Source: CAZRXG01 sp964603985
GTDB lineage: Bacteria > Chloroflexota > Anaerolineae > Aggregatilineales > UBA3940
NCBI GenBank assembly: GCA_964603985.1
Contig: CAZRXG010000002.1
Span: 240,740 to 304,739, forward strand
DNA: 64,000 nucleotides
Reading direction: 5' to 3'
The notes under the pieces are model-generated. The model was not told where the DNA came from, did not search any database, and was given only the letters and a program-made list of their open reading frames with translations. Both the position numbers and the translations under genes were made by a program. This document shows positions 17,419-26,356 of this stretch, in pieces. Numbering within the stretch: the stretch's first letter is position 1; each line of letters begins with the position of its first letter.

Positions 17419-18378
17419 CTAATGATCGCGGTTAACGATCAACGAGACCAGCTCGCGCAACTGGTCCACGGCGGGGTTGTGCGGGAGCAGGTCGAGTCTG
17501 GTGCGGGCCTGGACAGAGAGCATTTGGGCCATCTGCCGACCTTCTCCAACCGCCCCACCGGCGATCAGGCGGCGCTTGATCGCCAGGAAGGGGTCCCCGT
17601 CCCCCGGCTCAGGGGGCCGGGCCTCGAGGGTGGCAACGTCGGAAAGCAGGACGCTGTCCCGCCCGTTTTCACCTGAAGCGTAGGCAGCGGCAACGCCCTT
17701 CCCCTGACCGGCATCCAGGCCCACGCCTTTGCCCATCAGGCGTGGATCGCCCGTCAGGTCGAGCAAATCGTCCACGATCTGGAAGGCAAGGCCCAGGTAA
17801 AAGCCAAACTCGCCGAGGATGTCGACGTACTTCTGCTCCGCAGCATGCAGTTGAGCACCCAGCATGGCCGCCGCACGGAAGAGCGAAGCCGTCTTCTTGG
17901 CGACGATCCGCTGGTACATTGCGCGGTCGAGCGAGTCCTCCGCGGCGGCCCAGGCCTGGAGGGTCTCGCCCTCAACCAGGGCGACGGTTGCCTCGGCGAA
18001 GGTGGCGTTCAGGTCGCCGTAGGGAGCCATCAGCGTGTAGACCTGGGTGAACAAAAAGTCGCCCGTCAGCAGGGCAAACGTGCGCCCCCAACGCTCGTTG
18101 ATCGTCACCCGCCCCCGGCGGACGTGTGCGTGATCGTTGATGTCATCGTGCACCAACGTGGCAGTGTGAACCAGCTCGATGGCAGCAGCAATGGGGACGG
18201 CAGGGGCCAGGTCGGTTCCGCCAACGGCCATGTAGGATAGAAAAAGCAAACGCGGGCGAACCCGCTTCCCCCCTGCGGCGATGATGTGGCGACTGGCCTC
18301 CGCCAGCACGGGCACGTCGCTGGCGACAGTTTCAAACATCAGGGCGTCAGTCGCCCGAACGGCTTCTTCAAGATGCAT
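17419..18378 (-). CDS. Trans-polyprenyl diphosphate synthase
   Basis: This enzyme elongates allylic diphosphates with isopentenyl diphosphate to make the quinone side chain. The first aspartate motif is HDDINDHAHVRRG and the second is QIVDDLLDLTGD; GGKRVRPRLLFLS is the IPP-binding lead-in. The 319-residue length fits octaprenyl/heptaprenyl synthases better than short-chain FPP synthases, but chain length is not provable. The gene is first in a run with obg, nadD and a binding lipoprotein and is preceded by a near-perfect promoter at 18434-18462. The ribosome site GAGGAGG is strong. Confidence 0.93.
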   Translation of the reverse strand: MHLEEAVRATDALMFETVASDVPVLAEASRHIIAAGGKRVRPRLLFLSYMAVGGTDLAPAVPIAAAIELVHTATLVHDDINDHAHVRRGRVTINERWGRTFALLTGDFLFTQVYTLMAPYGDLNATFAEATVALVEGETLQAWAAAEDSLDRAMYQRIVAKKTASLFRAAAMLGAQLHAAEQKYVDILGEFGFYLGLAFQIVDDLLDLTGDPRLMGKGVGLDAGQGKGVAAAYASGENGRDSVLLSDVATLEARPPEPGDGDPFLAIKRRLIAGGAVGEGRQMAQMLSVQARTRLDLLPHNPAVDQLRELVSLIVNRDH

Positions 18379-18433
18379 CGGGGGAAATCCTCCTCGCGAG
18401 GGACAGCCTTAACTTTTACAATTTTCTAAAATA

Positions 18434-18462
18434 ATTATACAAACTAAAACGCTGCATGTCAA
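18434..18462 (-). promoter_or_regulatory. Consensus sigma70 promoter for the polyprenyl synthase-obg-nadD run
   Basis: On the minus strand TTGACA (18462-18457), exactly 17 bases, TATAAT (18439-18434). Both hexamers are full consensus. The promoter lies 56 bases before the start codon, and the region up to the start is AT-rich. Confidence 0.9.
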
Positions 18463-18502
18463 CGCCGCACCAGACCCGGAAGCACCCAGCGATCAAGCGA
18501 GC

Positions 18503-19051
18503 CTACTCCTCCGAATCGGGCAAAGCAACGTGAGTGATCTCATCCGGACTGGGCAGCTCTTTGCAGGCCAGCACCATCTCCAGGGTCAGCAGGGCGAACT
18601 GGAAAAACGACTGCATATCTTTGACGCGGGCCAGATAGTACTCGGCCAGCTCCTGCTCCTCGGCGCTCATGTCCGCCCTGGTTTCTTCCAGCCGCCGGGC
18701 GTTTTCCTCAAGCACCTGGAGCGCGACCCCCACCTCGCGGCGCTCGCGGCTCTCCAGGATCGAGGTGACGATCTTCCACAGGTCACTCTCGGCCTGGTAG
18801 AACTTGCGGCGGTCGCCCTTCACCCAGACCTCGTGCACCATCCCCCAACGTTCCAGCGCGCGCATGTTCATACTGACACTGGCTTTAGACTTGCCAACGA
18901 TCTCTTCCAGTTCATCCAGTGAAAGGGGAGTGGGACTCATCAGCAAAGCGCCATAGAGATGACCCATCACGGGGCTGAAGCCAAAGAAGTCCGTCAACTG
19001 GCCCAGCCCCCCGATAACACTATCACGCACCGCCTGGAGCGTTTCGTCCAT
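18503..19051 (-). CDS. GbsR/MarR-type winged-helix regulator
   Basis: The 182-residue protein begins with an alpha-helical lead (GLGQLTDFFGFSPVMGHLYGALL) typical of the GbsR branch of MarR proteins, followed by a winged helix (LSLDELEEIVGKSKASVSMNMRALERWGMV) and a long helical dimerisation region. GbsR relatives sense choline or related small molecules and control osmoprotection, but many homologues sit beside transport genes. Here it lies just downstream of the MacB-type efflux operon, on the same strand but with its own promoter. ATG 19051 matches the conserved start; a longer frame to 19102 has no ribosome site. A small palindrome lies at its transcription start. Confidence 0.88.
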   Translation of the reverse strand: MDETLQAVRDSVIGGLGQLTDFFGFSPVMGHLYGALLMSPTPLSLDELEEIVGKSKASVSMNMRALERWGMVHEVWVKGDRRKFYQAESDLWKIVTSILESRERREVGVALQVLEENARRLEETRADMSAEEQELAEYYLARVKDMQSFFQFALLTLEMVLACKELPSPDEITHVALPDSEE

Positions 19052-19074
19052 GGTTACACTTCTTCCAGAATGAA

Positions 19075-19085
19075 TGAAACTTTCA
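19075..19085 (-). promoter_or_regulatory. Palindrome at the GbsR-like gene's transcription start
   Basis: TGAAA-C-TTTCA, a perfect 11-base palindrome, begins 5 bases past the -10 and covers the expected +1. This is the classic place for an autoregulatory operator; no binding data can be inferred. Confidence 0.45.
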
Positions 19086-19089
19086 AAAG

Positions 19090-19118
19090 ATAATAGCGGC
19101 ACGGGCGAGGAATGTCAA
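19090..19118 (-). promoter_or_regulatory. Promoter for the GbsR-like gene
   Basis: Minus strand TTGACA (19118-19113), 17 bases, TATTAT (19095-19090). A strong match, about 40 bases upstream of the start codon. Confidence 0.8.
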
Positions 19119-19206
19119 TCGTGCGCCGGTCAGGAGGAAAACGAACCGCCGCCGCGACGAACTCTATCTTAGCGGGTATGCAAGGCAAAACAGGGCCGCT
19201 CCGTGA

Positions 19207-19392
19207 TTAGAAGAAAGTGTCGAAGATCAAGACACCCAAAAAGCAGATGAAGATCACGCAACTGGCCGGAACCTGCCAGTAGGTGAACGAAGCCGGTGTC
19301 CAGGGGAAGATGAACACGACCAGGTTGACCGCGATGAGCAGCCCCAGGGCAATCGCCGCCCGCCGGAAGAACCTGCGCCACGCTTCAGGCAC
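19207..19392 (-). CDS. Small two-helix membrane protein
   Basis: A 61-residue frame starting with GTG behind a strong GGGGGAGGGGGG ribosome site, 24 bases after the MacB-like permease stop. It has a basic N-terminus (RRFFRRA) and two hydrophobic segments (about residues 12-30 and 38-60). The orientation and spacing make it the likely last gene of the efflux operon. No family is recognised; it may be an accessory subunit, but it could also be non-functional. Confidence 0.55.
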   Translation of the reverse strand: MPEAWRRFFRRAAIALGLLIAVNLVVFIFPWTPASFTYWQVPASCVIFICFLGVLIFDTFF

Positions 19393-19416
19393 CGCCCCCC
19401 TCCCCCACGCCGGGTG

Positions 19417-20667
19417 TCACTCGTAGCGCAGCGCGTCAATCGGGTTGAGACGGGCCGCGCGATAAGCCGGATAGATGCCGAAGAAAATGCCGATGCTGGC
19501 CGAGACGACCGTCGCCAGCACGATGATGTCGGCGCTGACGACGGTCGTCAGATCCTCGACCAGTTGCTCGGCGACCTTCGCGCCGACCGTGCCCAGGACG
19601 GTGCCCAACGCGCCGCCGACGACGGCCAGCAGCATCGACTCGATCAGGAACTGCATCAGGATGTCACGCCGCCTGGCACCGACGGCCTTGCGCAAGCCAA
19701 TCTCACGGGTGCGCTCGGTGACGGATACCAGCATGATGTTCATGATGCCAATGCCACCGACGAGCAAAGAGATGGCCGCGATGATGCCCAGGAAGACCGT
19801 CACCGCACCGGTGATCTGGCCCGCTGCCGAAAGAATCTCGCGCTGGGTGATCACCTGGAAGTCATCCTCCTCACGGAACTGGATGTTGTGCCGCTCGCGG
19901 AGAATTTCGGTGACCTGCAGCGCAGCGGCGTCCATCTGCTCCTCGGAAACGGCCTGCACGAATACGACATCGACGCGGTAGTGACCATCACGACCGCGCG
20001 TGTCAAACAGGCGCTTCTGGGCCGTCGTGAGGGGGATCATGACCACGTCGTCCTCATCACCGAAACTCCCGCCGCCCTGCTCCTCCAGAATGCCGATCAC
20101 GCGGAACGGGATGCCGCCGATGCGGACGGTCTCGCCAATCGGGTTCTCATACTCCTGAAAGAGCGCGTCGACGACCGTAACTCCCAGGACAGCTACCCGC
20201 GATTCAGCCCGCAGCTCTTCTTCCGAAATATACTCACCCTGAGAAGCATGTGTATTGCGCACGTACTCATAAGCAGGTGTGACGCCGTAGATCGACGTAT
20301 CGGCTTCCTCGCGGCCATAAGTCACCGTCCCGCCACGCGACAGGATCGGCGCTACAGCCGACACGTCGGGCGCGCGGAACTGGTCCAGCATCGCCTCGGC
20401 ATCTTCGTTGCTGAGACCCTGACTGCCGCGTGAAGAAGGCGGCCCGCCGCCCGCGCTCGACCCCGGAGAAACAGCGTAGACGAAGAGCAGATTTGAGCCG
20501 ATAGAGCTAAACTGCTCGTTGACAACCGCCTCCAGGCCGCGTCCGATGGAGATCAGGACGATGACGGCAAAAATGCCGATGATGATGCCCAGCATGGTCA
20601 GCGCGCTGCGCATCTTGTTCGTCAGCAGGCCCCGCAGGGCAACCCGAAAGCTCTCCAGAATGTTCAC
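19417..20667 (-). CDS. MacB-type ABC transporter permease (FtsX-like)
   Basis: A 416-residue membrane protein with the MacB layout: one N-terminal helix (SALTMLGIIIGIFAVIVLISIG), a large extracytoplasmic domain (about residues 45-285), then three C-terminal helices in the FtsX domain (ITGAVTVFLGIIAAISLLVGGIGIMNIMLVSVTERTREIGLRKAVGA). MacB permeases act as mechanotransmitters for export of peptides, drugs or lipoproteins. The ATPase gene starts upstream and ends 32 bases before it. Two adaptor genes complete the system; no outer-membrane TolC is present, consistent with a single-membrane envelope. Confidence 0.93.
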   Translation of the reverse strand: MNILESFRVALRGLLTNKMRSALTMLGIIIGIFAVIVLISIGRGLEAVVNEQFSSIGSNLLFVYAVSPGSSAGGGPPSSRGSQGLSNEDAEAMLDQFRAPDVSAVAPILSRGGTVTYGREEADTSIYGVTPAYEYVRNTHASQGEYISEEELRAESRVAVLGVTVVDALFQEYENPIGETVRIGGIPFRVIGILEEQGGGSFGDEDDVVMIPLTTAQKRLFDTRGRDGHYRVDVVFVQAVSEEQMDAAALQVTEILRERHNIQFREEDDFQVITQREILSAAGQITGAVTVFLGIIAAISLLVGGIGIMNIMLVSVTERTREIGLRKAVGARRRDILMQFLIESMLLAVVGGALGTVLGTVGAKVAEQLVEDLTTVVSADIIVLATVVSASIGIFFGIYPAYRAARLNPIDALRYE

Positions 20668-20699
20668 GCCTCGGCCCTCTTTAGCACGTCACCCGCCCT

Positions 20700-21497
<798 letters not shown>

Positions 21498-21556
21498 TTC
21501 CCGCCTGAACACCCAGCCCAAGAATCAACACCGGAAATACCACCCGATACCCGGCC

Positions 21557-22963
21557 TTACTCTTCCTCCTGCTCCCCGAATATGTTGAGTCCCTCGCGCT
21601 CCAGGCTGACGACAACCTCGTCGCCCTCCTGCAACCCGGCCCGCACCTCACTCATGGAGGCACCTCGCACCCCGATCTCAACCTGGACCTCCTCAACCGT
21701 GCCATCGGGACGGCGCACATTGGCGAACGCGGTGCCCGTCGTCCGGTCAAAGCGAATCGCCCAGTTGGGGACCAGCAGAATGTCGGTCAGCTCAGACACG
21801 ACGATGTCAACCGTGGCCGTCATCCCGTCGCGGATGTCAACGCTGCTGTGATCAACCTCGACGCGCACTTCGTAGCTGACGATCCCATTGACCTCCCGGC
21901 CTTCGGGCGCGATACGAACGACCTGCCCGGAAACCTCCGCACCGGGCCAGGCGTCAAGGTCGATAAAGGCAAGCTGGCCGACTGCGACGCGGACGATATC
22001 GATCTCGTCGACCAACACGTCAATGTGAAAAGAAGAATCGTCCAGCAGCACCACCGCGGTAAGGCCGGCCGAAGCCTGCTCGCCGATGTCGTAGTTCACC
22101 TCGGCGATGACGCCATCAAAGGGGGCAGACAGGCTGGCGTCGTACAGCGACGCGCGCGCGTTCTGCACCGCCACCTCGGCCTGCTCGATCTGGAGACGGG
22201 CGAGGTCAATGTCAACCTGATTGGGGCCTTCGAGCAGGCGCTGGAGGGCGGCCTGCGCCTGGCTGACGGCGGCCTGGCTGACGCCGATCTCGTTTGTGGA
22301 GACACCCTGCTGGGCGTTCATCAACTCCTGCTCGGCGATGTGCACCGCGGCCTCGGCAGCCTCGGTCTTCCTGTTCTCCAGATCAAGCTGCCAGCCCTCG
22401 CCGTAAAGCGTGCGGATCTTGTCGCGCTGCACCAGTGCGAGCCACCAGTCCGAGCGCCGCAGTTCCAGATTGGCCTGGGCAATGCGGATGGCATCTTCGT
22501 CCGGCGGCTGGGTGAGCTGGTCAAGCTGGGCCTGGGCGCGGTCGACGGCGGCCCGCGCGGCGACAACATCGAAACCGCTCGGCCCGGCCAGCAACTGATC
22601 GAAGGCGACCCGCTGAAGCTCAACCGCAACCTCCGCCTCAACAAGGTCAAGCTCATACTGGGTGGTGCTCAACCGCATCAGCGTATCGCCAGCCTGGACG
22701 CGCTGCCCCACTTCAACGTTGACCCCCTCGACACCGCCGGACAGTATGAAAGCCAGATCACTGTGCTGATGTGCCGCAACCGGACCGGTCACGCTGATGG
22801 TCTCACGCAGGTCGCCGCGCTCGACGACCCCGACGCGGTAAGTGGGCTCCTGTTCACCGGCCTGGGCGACCCTGTCACGGAGCATGAAGTAAGCGCCGCC
22901 GGTCACAGCGCCCAGCGTGACCAGCCCAACCGCGATGATCAGAATACGACGCAGCGCCGACAT
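21557..22963 (-). CDS. HlyD/MacA-type membrane fusion (adaptor) protein, second copy
   Basis: The 468-residue protein starts with a single N-terminal membrane helix (RRILIIAVGLVTLGAVTGGAYF). It then has the lipoyl-like half-motifs, a long coiled-coil hairpin (about residues 115-270) and beta-barrel domains with SLSAPFDGVIAEVNYDIGE and LLVPNWAIRFDR. The adaptor class links the transporter to the substrate path outside the membrane. It starts four bases after the stop of the first adaptor and is clearly its paralogue: both end with a very similar RGxSxSxVxAGLxEG segment and an acidic tail. Unlike the first copy it is not a lipoprotein. Confidence 0.9.
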   Translation of the reverse strand: MSALRRILIIAVGLVTLGAVTGGAYFMLRDRVAQAGEQEPTYRVGVVERGDLRETISVTGPVAAHQHSDLAFILSGGVEGVNVEVGQRVQAGDTLMRLSTTQYELDLVEAEVAVELQRVAFDQLLAGPSGFDVVAARAAVDRAQAQLDQLTQPPDEDAIRIAQANLELRRSDWWLALVQRDKIRTLYGEGWQLDLENRKTEAAEAAVHIAEQELMNAQQGVSTNEIGVSQAAVSQAQAALQRLLEGPNQVDIDLARLQIEQAEVAVQNARASLYDASLSAPFDGVIAEVNYDIGEQASAGLTAVVLLDDSSFHIDVLVDEIDIVRVAVGQLAFIDLDAWPGAEVSGQVVRIAPEGREVNGIVSYEVRVEVDHSSVDIRDGMTATVDIVVSELTDILLVPNWAIRFDRTTGTAFANVRRPDGTVEEVQVEIGVRGASMSEVRAGLQEGDEVVVSLEREGLNIFGEQEEE

Positions 22964-22967
22964 TGCT

Positions 22968-24338
22968 TTACTCTTCCTCTTCGAATATGCTGATCTCCTC
23001 ACGCGCGAGGTCGACGGCGACGGTCTGCCCTTCTTCAAGCCCGGCGATGACCTGACTGAAGGTCGAGCCACGAAGCCCCAACGCAACCGGGATCTCCTGG
23101 AGCGTCTCGGCTTCTGTCAGGATGTTGACGAAAGCCTGGCCGCTGGCGCGGTCAAAGCGGACGGCCCAGTTAGGCACCAGCAGCACATTCTCAAGGCGCT
23201 GAATGATGATATCCGCTGTGACCGTCATGCCGGGGCGCAAGGGCAAATCCCCCGGGTCGAAGTCGATGCGCGCGTTGTAGGTGACGACCCCCTGGTCGAC
23301 CGTGGCGGACGGCGAGATGCTGGTCACCTGCCCTTCCACGCGCTCGCCGGGCAGAGCGTCGAGCATGAGCAGCACCGGTTGACCGGGCATCACGTCGCCA
23401 ATGTCCATTTCGTCAACTTCGACCTCAACGTGCAGGTGTGAGATATCGATCAGGACGACGGCGGGCTCGCTGCCCGGCGGGAGCATCCCCGGGCTGGCGT
23501 TGACCTCGGACACCGTGCCGGAAAAGGGCGCGATCAGGGTAGTCAACTCAAGGCGCTGGCGGGCGCGGTCGAGCACAACCAGCGACTGCTCGATCTGGAT
23601 CTCCGCCTGGGTGACTTCCAGGTCGGTCGGGCCTTCGAGCTGGCGACTCAGCCGGGCCTGCGCCTCCACAACCGACGCCCAGGCAGCATCCAGCACGTGC
23701 TGATCGGGGCCGGCACGGGCCTGCTCAAGTTGGAGGCGAGCCAGTTCGACGTTGAGCAATGCCTGATCGACCTGCTCGCGCAGCGGTATCAGGTCACTCT
23801 CACACAGAATCCCCTGGACGGCGCGCAGATTAATATCGGCCTGAATGTAGGCGCTGAAAGCCTGCTCGTACTGCCACTGCGCGATCCGGATCGCCTCCGG
23901 ATCGGCGCCCTCCTTTTGCTGCTCGTAAGCAGCCTGAGCGCTCTCAAGGTCGGCCTTGGCAGCCGCAACGTCCGCCTGACTGGGCGGAGCGAAAAGCCGG
24001 TCATACTCAAGCTGCTGCGCCTCCAACCCCAGCTCAGCCTGCTTGAGAGAAAGCTCCAGCAGCTCCCTATCGGTGGTGACGAGCGGTGCACCGGCGGGGA
24101 CAAATTCGCCCACTTCGACAAAGACCGCCACTACAACACCCGGTTCCCCGAAGCTCAGGCTGACACGCTCCTCAGGAAGCACGGCTCCCGTCGCGCTGAC
24201 CACCTCATCGATGGAGCCGCGCTGAACTGTGCCCCGGCGCAGGCCAAGCTCCGTCTGCGGCTGACGGGCAGCGGCACAGGCCGTGAAGCACGCCGCACAA
24301 ACGACGATCAAGCCCACCGTCACAGCATCTCGACGCAT
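22968..24338 (-). CDS. HlyD/MacA-type adaptor lipoprotein, first copy
   Basis: A 456-residue adaptor with a lipoprotein signal ending in CFTAC (Cys near residue 21). The order is first lipoyl half, long coiled coil (about residues 90-250), second lipoyl half (LIAPFSGTVSEVNASPG), and beta-barrel/membrane-proximal domain with LLVPNWAVRFDR. It is the first gene of the efflux operon and its promoter is overlapped by a palindromic operator at 24391-24408. A lipid-anchored and a helix-anchored adaptor in one operon suggests a mixed adaptor ring. Confidence 0.9.
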   Translation of the reverse strand: MRRDAVTVGLIVVCAACFTACAAARQPQTELGLRRGTVQRGSIDEVVSATGAVLPEERVSLSFGEPGVVVAVFVEVGEFVPAGAPLVTTDRELLELSLKQAELGLEAQQLEYDRLFAPPSQADVAAAKADLESAQAAYEQQKEGADPEAIRIAQWQYEQAFSAYIQADINLRAVQGILCESDLIPLREQVDQALLNVELARLQLEQARAGPDQHVLDAAWASVVEAQARLSRQLEGPTDLEVTQAEIQIEQSLVVLDRARQRLELTTLIAPFSGTVSEVNASPGMLPPGSEPAVVLIDISHLHVEVEVDEMDIGDVMPGQPVLLMLDALPGERVEGQVTSISPSATVDQGVVTYNARIDFDPGDLPLRPGMTVTADIIIQRLENVLLVPNWAVRFDRASGQAFVNILTEAETLQEIPVALGLRGSTFSQVIAGLEEGQTVAVDLAREEISIFEEEE

Positions 24339-24390
24339 AAGGCCTCCAGAAGCACAATCACCTCAAACAGCAATCTCCCCCGCAAATAGT

Positions 24391-24408
24391 CTGTGAAGTG
24401 TATCACAG
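24391..24408. promoter_or_regulatory. Perfect CTGTGA-N6-TCACAG operator (Rex- or CRP-like)
   Basis: The 18-base palindrome CTGTGA-N6-TCACAG lies between the divergent efflux operon and rex. Its core TGTGA-N6-TCACA matches both the published Rex operator core and the CRP/FNR-type consensus. The six central bases are exactly the -10 hexamer (TACACT, minus strand) of the efflux operon promoter. It is 23 bases upstream of the rex -35. Confidence 0.7.
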
Positions 24409-24425
24409 CCCTAATTGTGTGTCGA
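24397..24425 (-). promoter_or_regulatory. Promoter for the adaptor/MacB efflux operon
   Basis: Minus strand TCGACA (24425-24420), 17 bases, TACACT (24402-24397). The -10 is the centre of the palindrome, so a bound dimer would block RNA polymerase. Confidence 0.55.
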
Positions 24426-24431
24426 GACAAG

Positions 24432-24460
24432 TTGCTGGTAAGCAGTCGATATGGTATGAT
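24432..24460 (+). promoter_or_regulatory. Promoter for rex
   Basis: TTGCTG (24432-24437), 17 bases, TATGAT (24455-24460), 64 bases before the rex start codon. Confidence 0.6.
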
Positions 24461-24524
24461 TGCGAATGCCTTCACAATCAAGACGCCGCCCCATCACTAA
24501 GCGAGCCAGGAGAGGGGAATCGCC

Positions 24525-25145
24525 ATGGTCCAAACCGACATCCCCGATATTGTGGTCGGTCGTTTGCCGATTTACCTGCGCGCACTGGCCCGCCTGCGAC
24601 AGGAGGGCCAGGAGATCACCTCGTCGCACGAGCTGGGACGCCGCCTGGGCATCAGTTCGGCGCAGATCCGCAAAGACCTGTCCCACTTCGGCGAGTTCGG
24701 TAAGCAAGGAACGGGTTACAACGTCATCACCCTGCAAACCGAACTGCGCCGCATCCTGCACGTGGACCGCGAGTGGCAGGTCGCCCTGGTCGGAGTCGGT
24801 GACCTGGGACGAGCGCTGGCCCACTACGGCGGCTTTGCCCATCGCGGGTTCCGCATCACGCACGTATTCGACAACAACCCGGAAAAAATCGGGCAGAAGA
24901 TCGGTCACCTCGAAATTCTGCCGGTAGCGCAGATGGGCGAGATCGTGCAGTCCGAAGGGATCAAGATCGCGATGATCGCCACCCCTGCGGACGCGGCACA
25001 GGAAACGGTCGACGAACTCACCAGGGTAGGCGTGCTTGCCATTCTGAACTACGCCCCTATCTCGATCTCGGTGCCATCCGGAGTCCACGTGCAGCACATC
25101 GACCCTGTCATCCATATGCAGCACATGGCCTACTACCTCGAATAA
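24525..25145 (+). CDS. rex: Redox-sensing transcriptional repressor Rex
   Basis: Rex senses the NADH/NAD ratio and releases DNA when NADH is high, controlling respiratory and fermentative genes. The N-terminal winged helix is visible (RLPIYLRALARLRQEG, SSAQIRKDLSHFGEFGKQGTGY), then a Rossmann fold with VGVGDLGRALAHY and VFDNNPEKIG, and the domain-swap helix at the C-terminus. The length (206) is normal. ATG 24525 follows GAGAGGGG. A palindrome matching the Rex site lies upstream, so control of itself or of the divergent efflux operon is plausible. A terminator follows. Confidence 0.97.
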   Translation: MVQTDIPDIVVGRLPIYLRALARLRQEGQEITSSHELGRRLGISSAQIRKDLSHFGEFGKQGTGYNVITLQTELRRILHVDREWQVALVGVGDLGRALAHYGGFAHRGFRITHVFDNNPEKIGQKIGHLEILPVAQMGEIVQSEGIKIAMIATPADAAQETVDELTRVGVLAILNYAPISISVPSGVHVQHIDPVIHMQHMAYYLE

Positions 25146-25200
25146 CCCTTTTTAGTAAACACCGCCCACGTCCCGTTTGTGACACCTCCAGAGGAAAAGG

Positions 25201-25230
25201 CAGCGCCGCCCGGCAGGACGGCGCTGTTCT
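25201..25230. terminator. Bidirectional terminator between rex and mreB
   Basis: A perfect 8-bp stem CAGCGCCG/CGGCGCTG (25201-25208 with 25219-25226) encloses a 10-base loop. It is followed by TTCT on the plus strand and CCTTTTCC on the minus strand. It serves the convergent rex and mreB genes. Confidence 0.65.
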
Positions 25231-25254
25231 ATCGATCATCCGGCTGCGGGCCGA

Positions 25255-26256
25255 TCAGATATCCGGGATAGAGCGCTGGAGAATGTCAAGCCGCTCAAGC
25301 CCCCGGCTGGCCCCCAGTGAAGTCGCACCAACCGGGTCATCGGCCAGGAAGGCCGGGACGTTCGTCTCACGGGTGAGGTACTGGTCGATGCCGCGCAACA
25401 AGACCGTGCCACCGGTCAGCACCATCCCCCGGTCGATGATGTCAGAGGAGAGTTCGGGCGGCGTGCGCTCCAGGACGCGCTTGACAACACCGGCGATCAC
25501 CGAAAGCGGTTCGGCTATGGCCTCGACCACCTCCGACGTGCTGAGGGTGATCATCTTGGGCAGACCATCGACCTGATCACGCCCCTGGATGTCCATGCGC
25601 AGATCCTCGCCGATGTCGATGGCCGCGCCAATGTTGATTTTGGTCAGCTCAGCCGTCATATCGCCGATGATCAGGTTATACTTCTTACGCACGTAGTTGA
25701 TGATCGCGTCGTCCAGCCGGATGCCACCCACGCGCTCGGAGGAGGCGGCGACAATCCCGTTCATCGCGATCACGGCTGCCTCACTGGTCCCGCCGCCGAT
25801 GTTAACGATCAGGTTGCCGGTAGGCGTGTCGATGGGCAGGCCCGACCCGATGGCGGCTGCTAACGGCTCCGGGATCAGGTGAGCCTCGCGCGCCCCGGCC
25901 TGGATGGCCGCCTCGTGCACCGCCCGGCGCTCGACGCTCGTCACGCCGTAGGGCACGGTCATCATAATGACGGGCTTGAACAGGCGAACGCCACCGATCA
26001 CCTTGGCAACGAAGTACTGCAACATGACCTCGGTGACCTCGTAGTCGGCGATCACGCCGTCACGCATGGGGCGCATGACCTGGATGGCCTCAGGGGTACG
26101 CCCATACATCTCACGAGCCTCCTGCCCGATAGCCACGATCTTCTCTTCTTCGATGGTGATCGCCACGATACCCGGCTCGTGCAGCAGTATCTGCTCACGT
26201 TCGGCGACGGTCACGCTGACGGTGCCCAGGTCAATACCGAGCTTTCTTGAAAACAT
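25255..26256 (-). CDS. MreB-like actin-family protein
   Basis: MreB filaments organise cell-wall synthesis under the membrane. The protein (333 residues) has the actin-fold motifs: phosphate 1 (GIDLGTVSVTV), connect 1, phosphate 2 (VNIGGGTSEAAVI), the adenosine motif (GMVLTGGTVLLRGID), and the MreB-typical VPYGVTSVERRAV and EPLAAAIGSGLPI. It is not a DnaK or FtsA. No mreC or mreD adjoins it; it stands alone between rex and the ATP synthase genes. GGAGGCG lies just before the ATG. Some residues in phosphate 1 differ from the usual LGTANT. Confidence 0.93.
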   Translation of the reverse strand: MFSRKLGIDLGTVSVTVAEREQILLHEPGIVAITIEEEKIVAIGQEAREMYGRTPEAIQVMRPMRDGVIADYEVTEVMLQYFVAKVIGGVRLFKPVIMMTVPYGVTSVERRAVHEAAIQAGAREAHLIPEPLAAAIGSGLPIDTPTGNLIVNIGGGTSEAAVIAMNGIVAASSERVGGIRLDDAIINYVRKKYNLIIGDMTAELTKINIGAAIDIGEDLRMDIQGRDQVDGLPKMITLSTSEVVEAIAEPLSVIAGVVKRVLERTPPELSSDIIDRGMVLTGGTVLLRGIDQYLTRETNVPAFLADDPVGATSLGASRGLERLDILQRSIPDI

Positions 26257-26285
26257 CGCGCCTCCACTCGCTAGCCACGCGCGAC

Positions 26286-26312
26286 GCCCAGGCCGTAAGG
26301 CGTAGCCTGGGC
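26286..26312. repeat. GC-rich hairpin between atpC and mreB
   Basis: GCCCAGGC (26286-26293) and GCCTGGGC (26305-26312) form a perfect 8-bp stem. No U-run follows on either strand, so it may be an mRNA-stabilising or weak termination structure. Confidence 0.4.
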
Positions 26313-26356
26313 GGCAATCCTAGATATGGATCAAGGGTTGCAGTCCCCCGCCGGAC

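Noticed and set aside
18379..18502. Operator palindrome in the AT-rich region before the polyprenyl synthase gene
   Set aside because: The arms do not pair convincingly; base composition explained by the promoter is enough.
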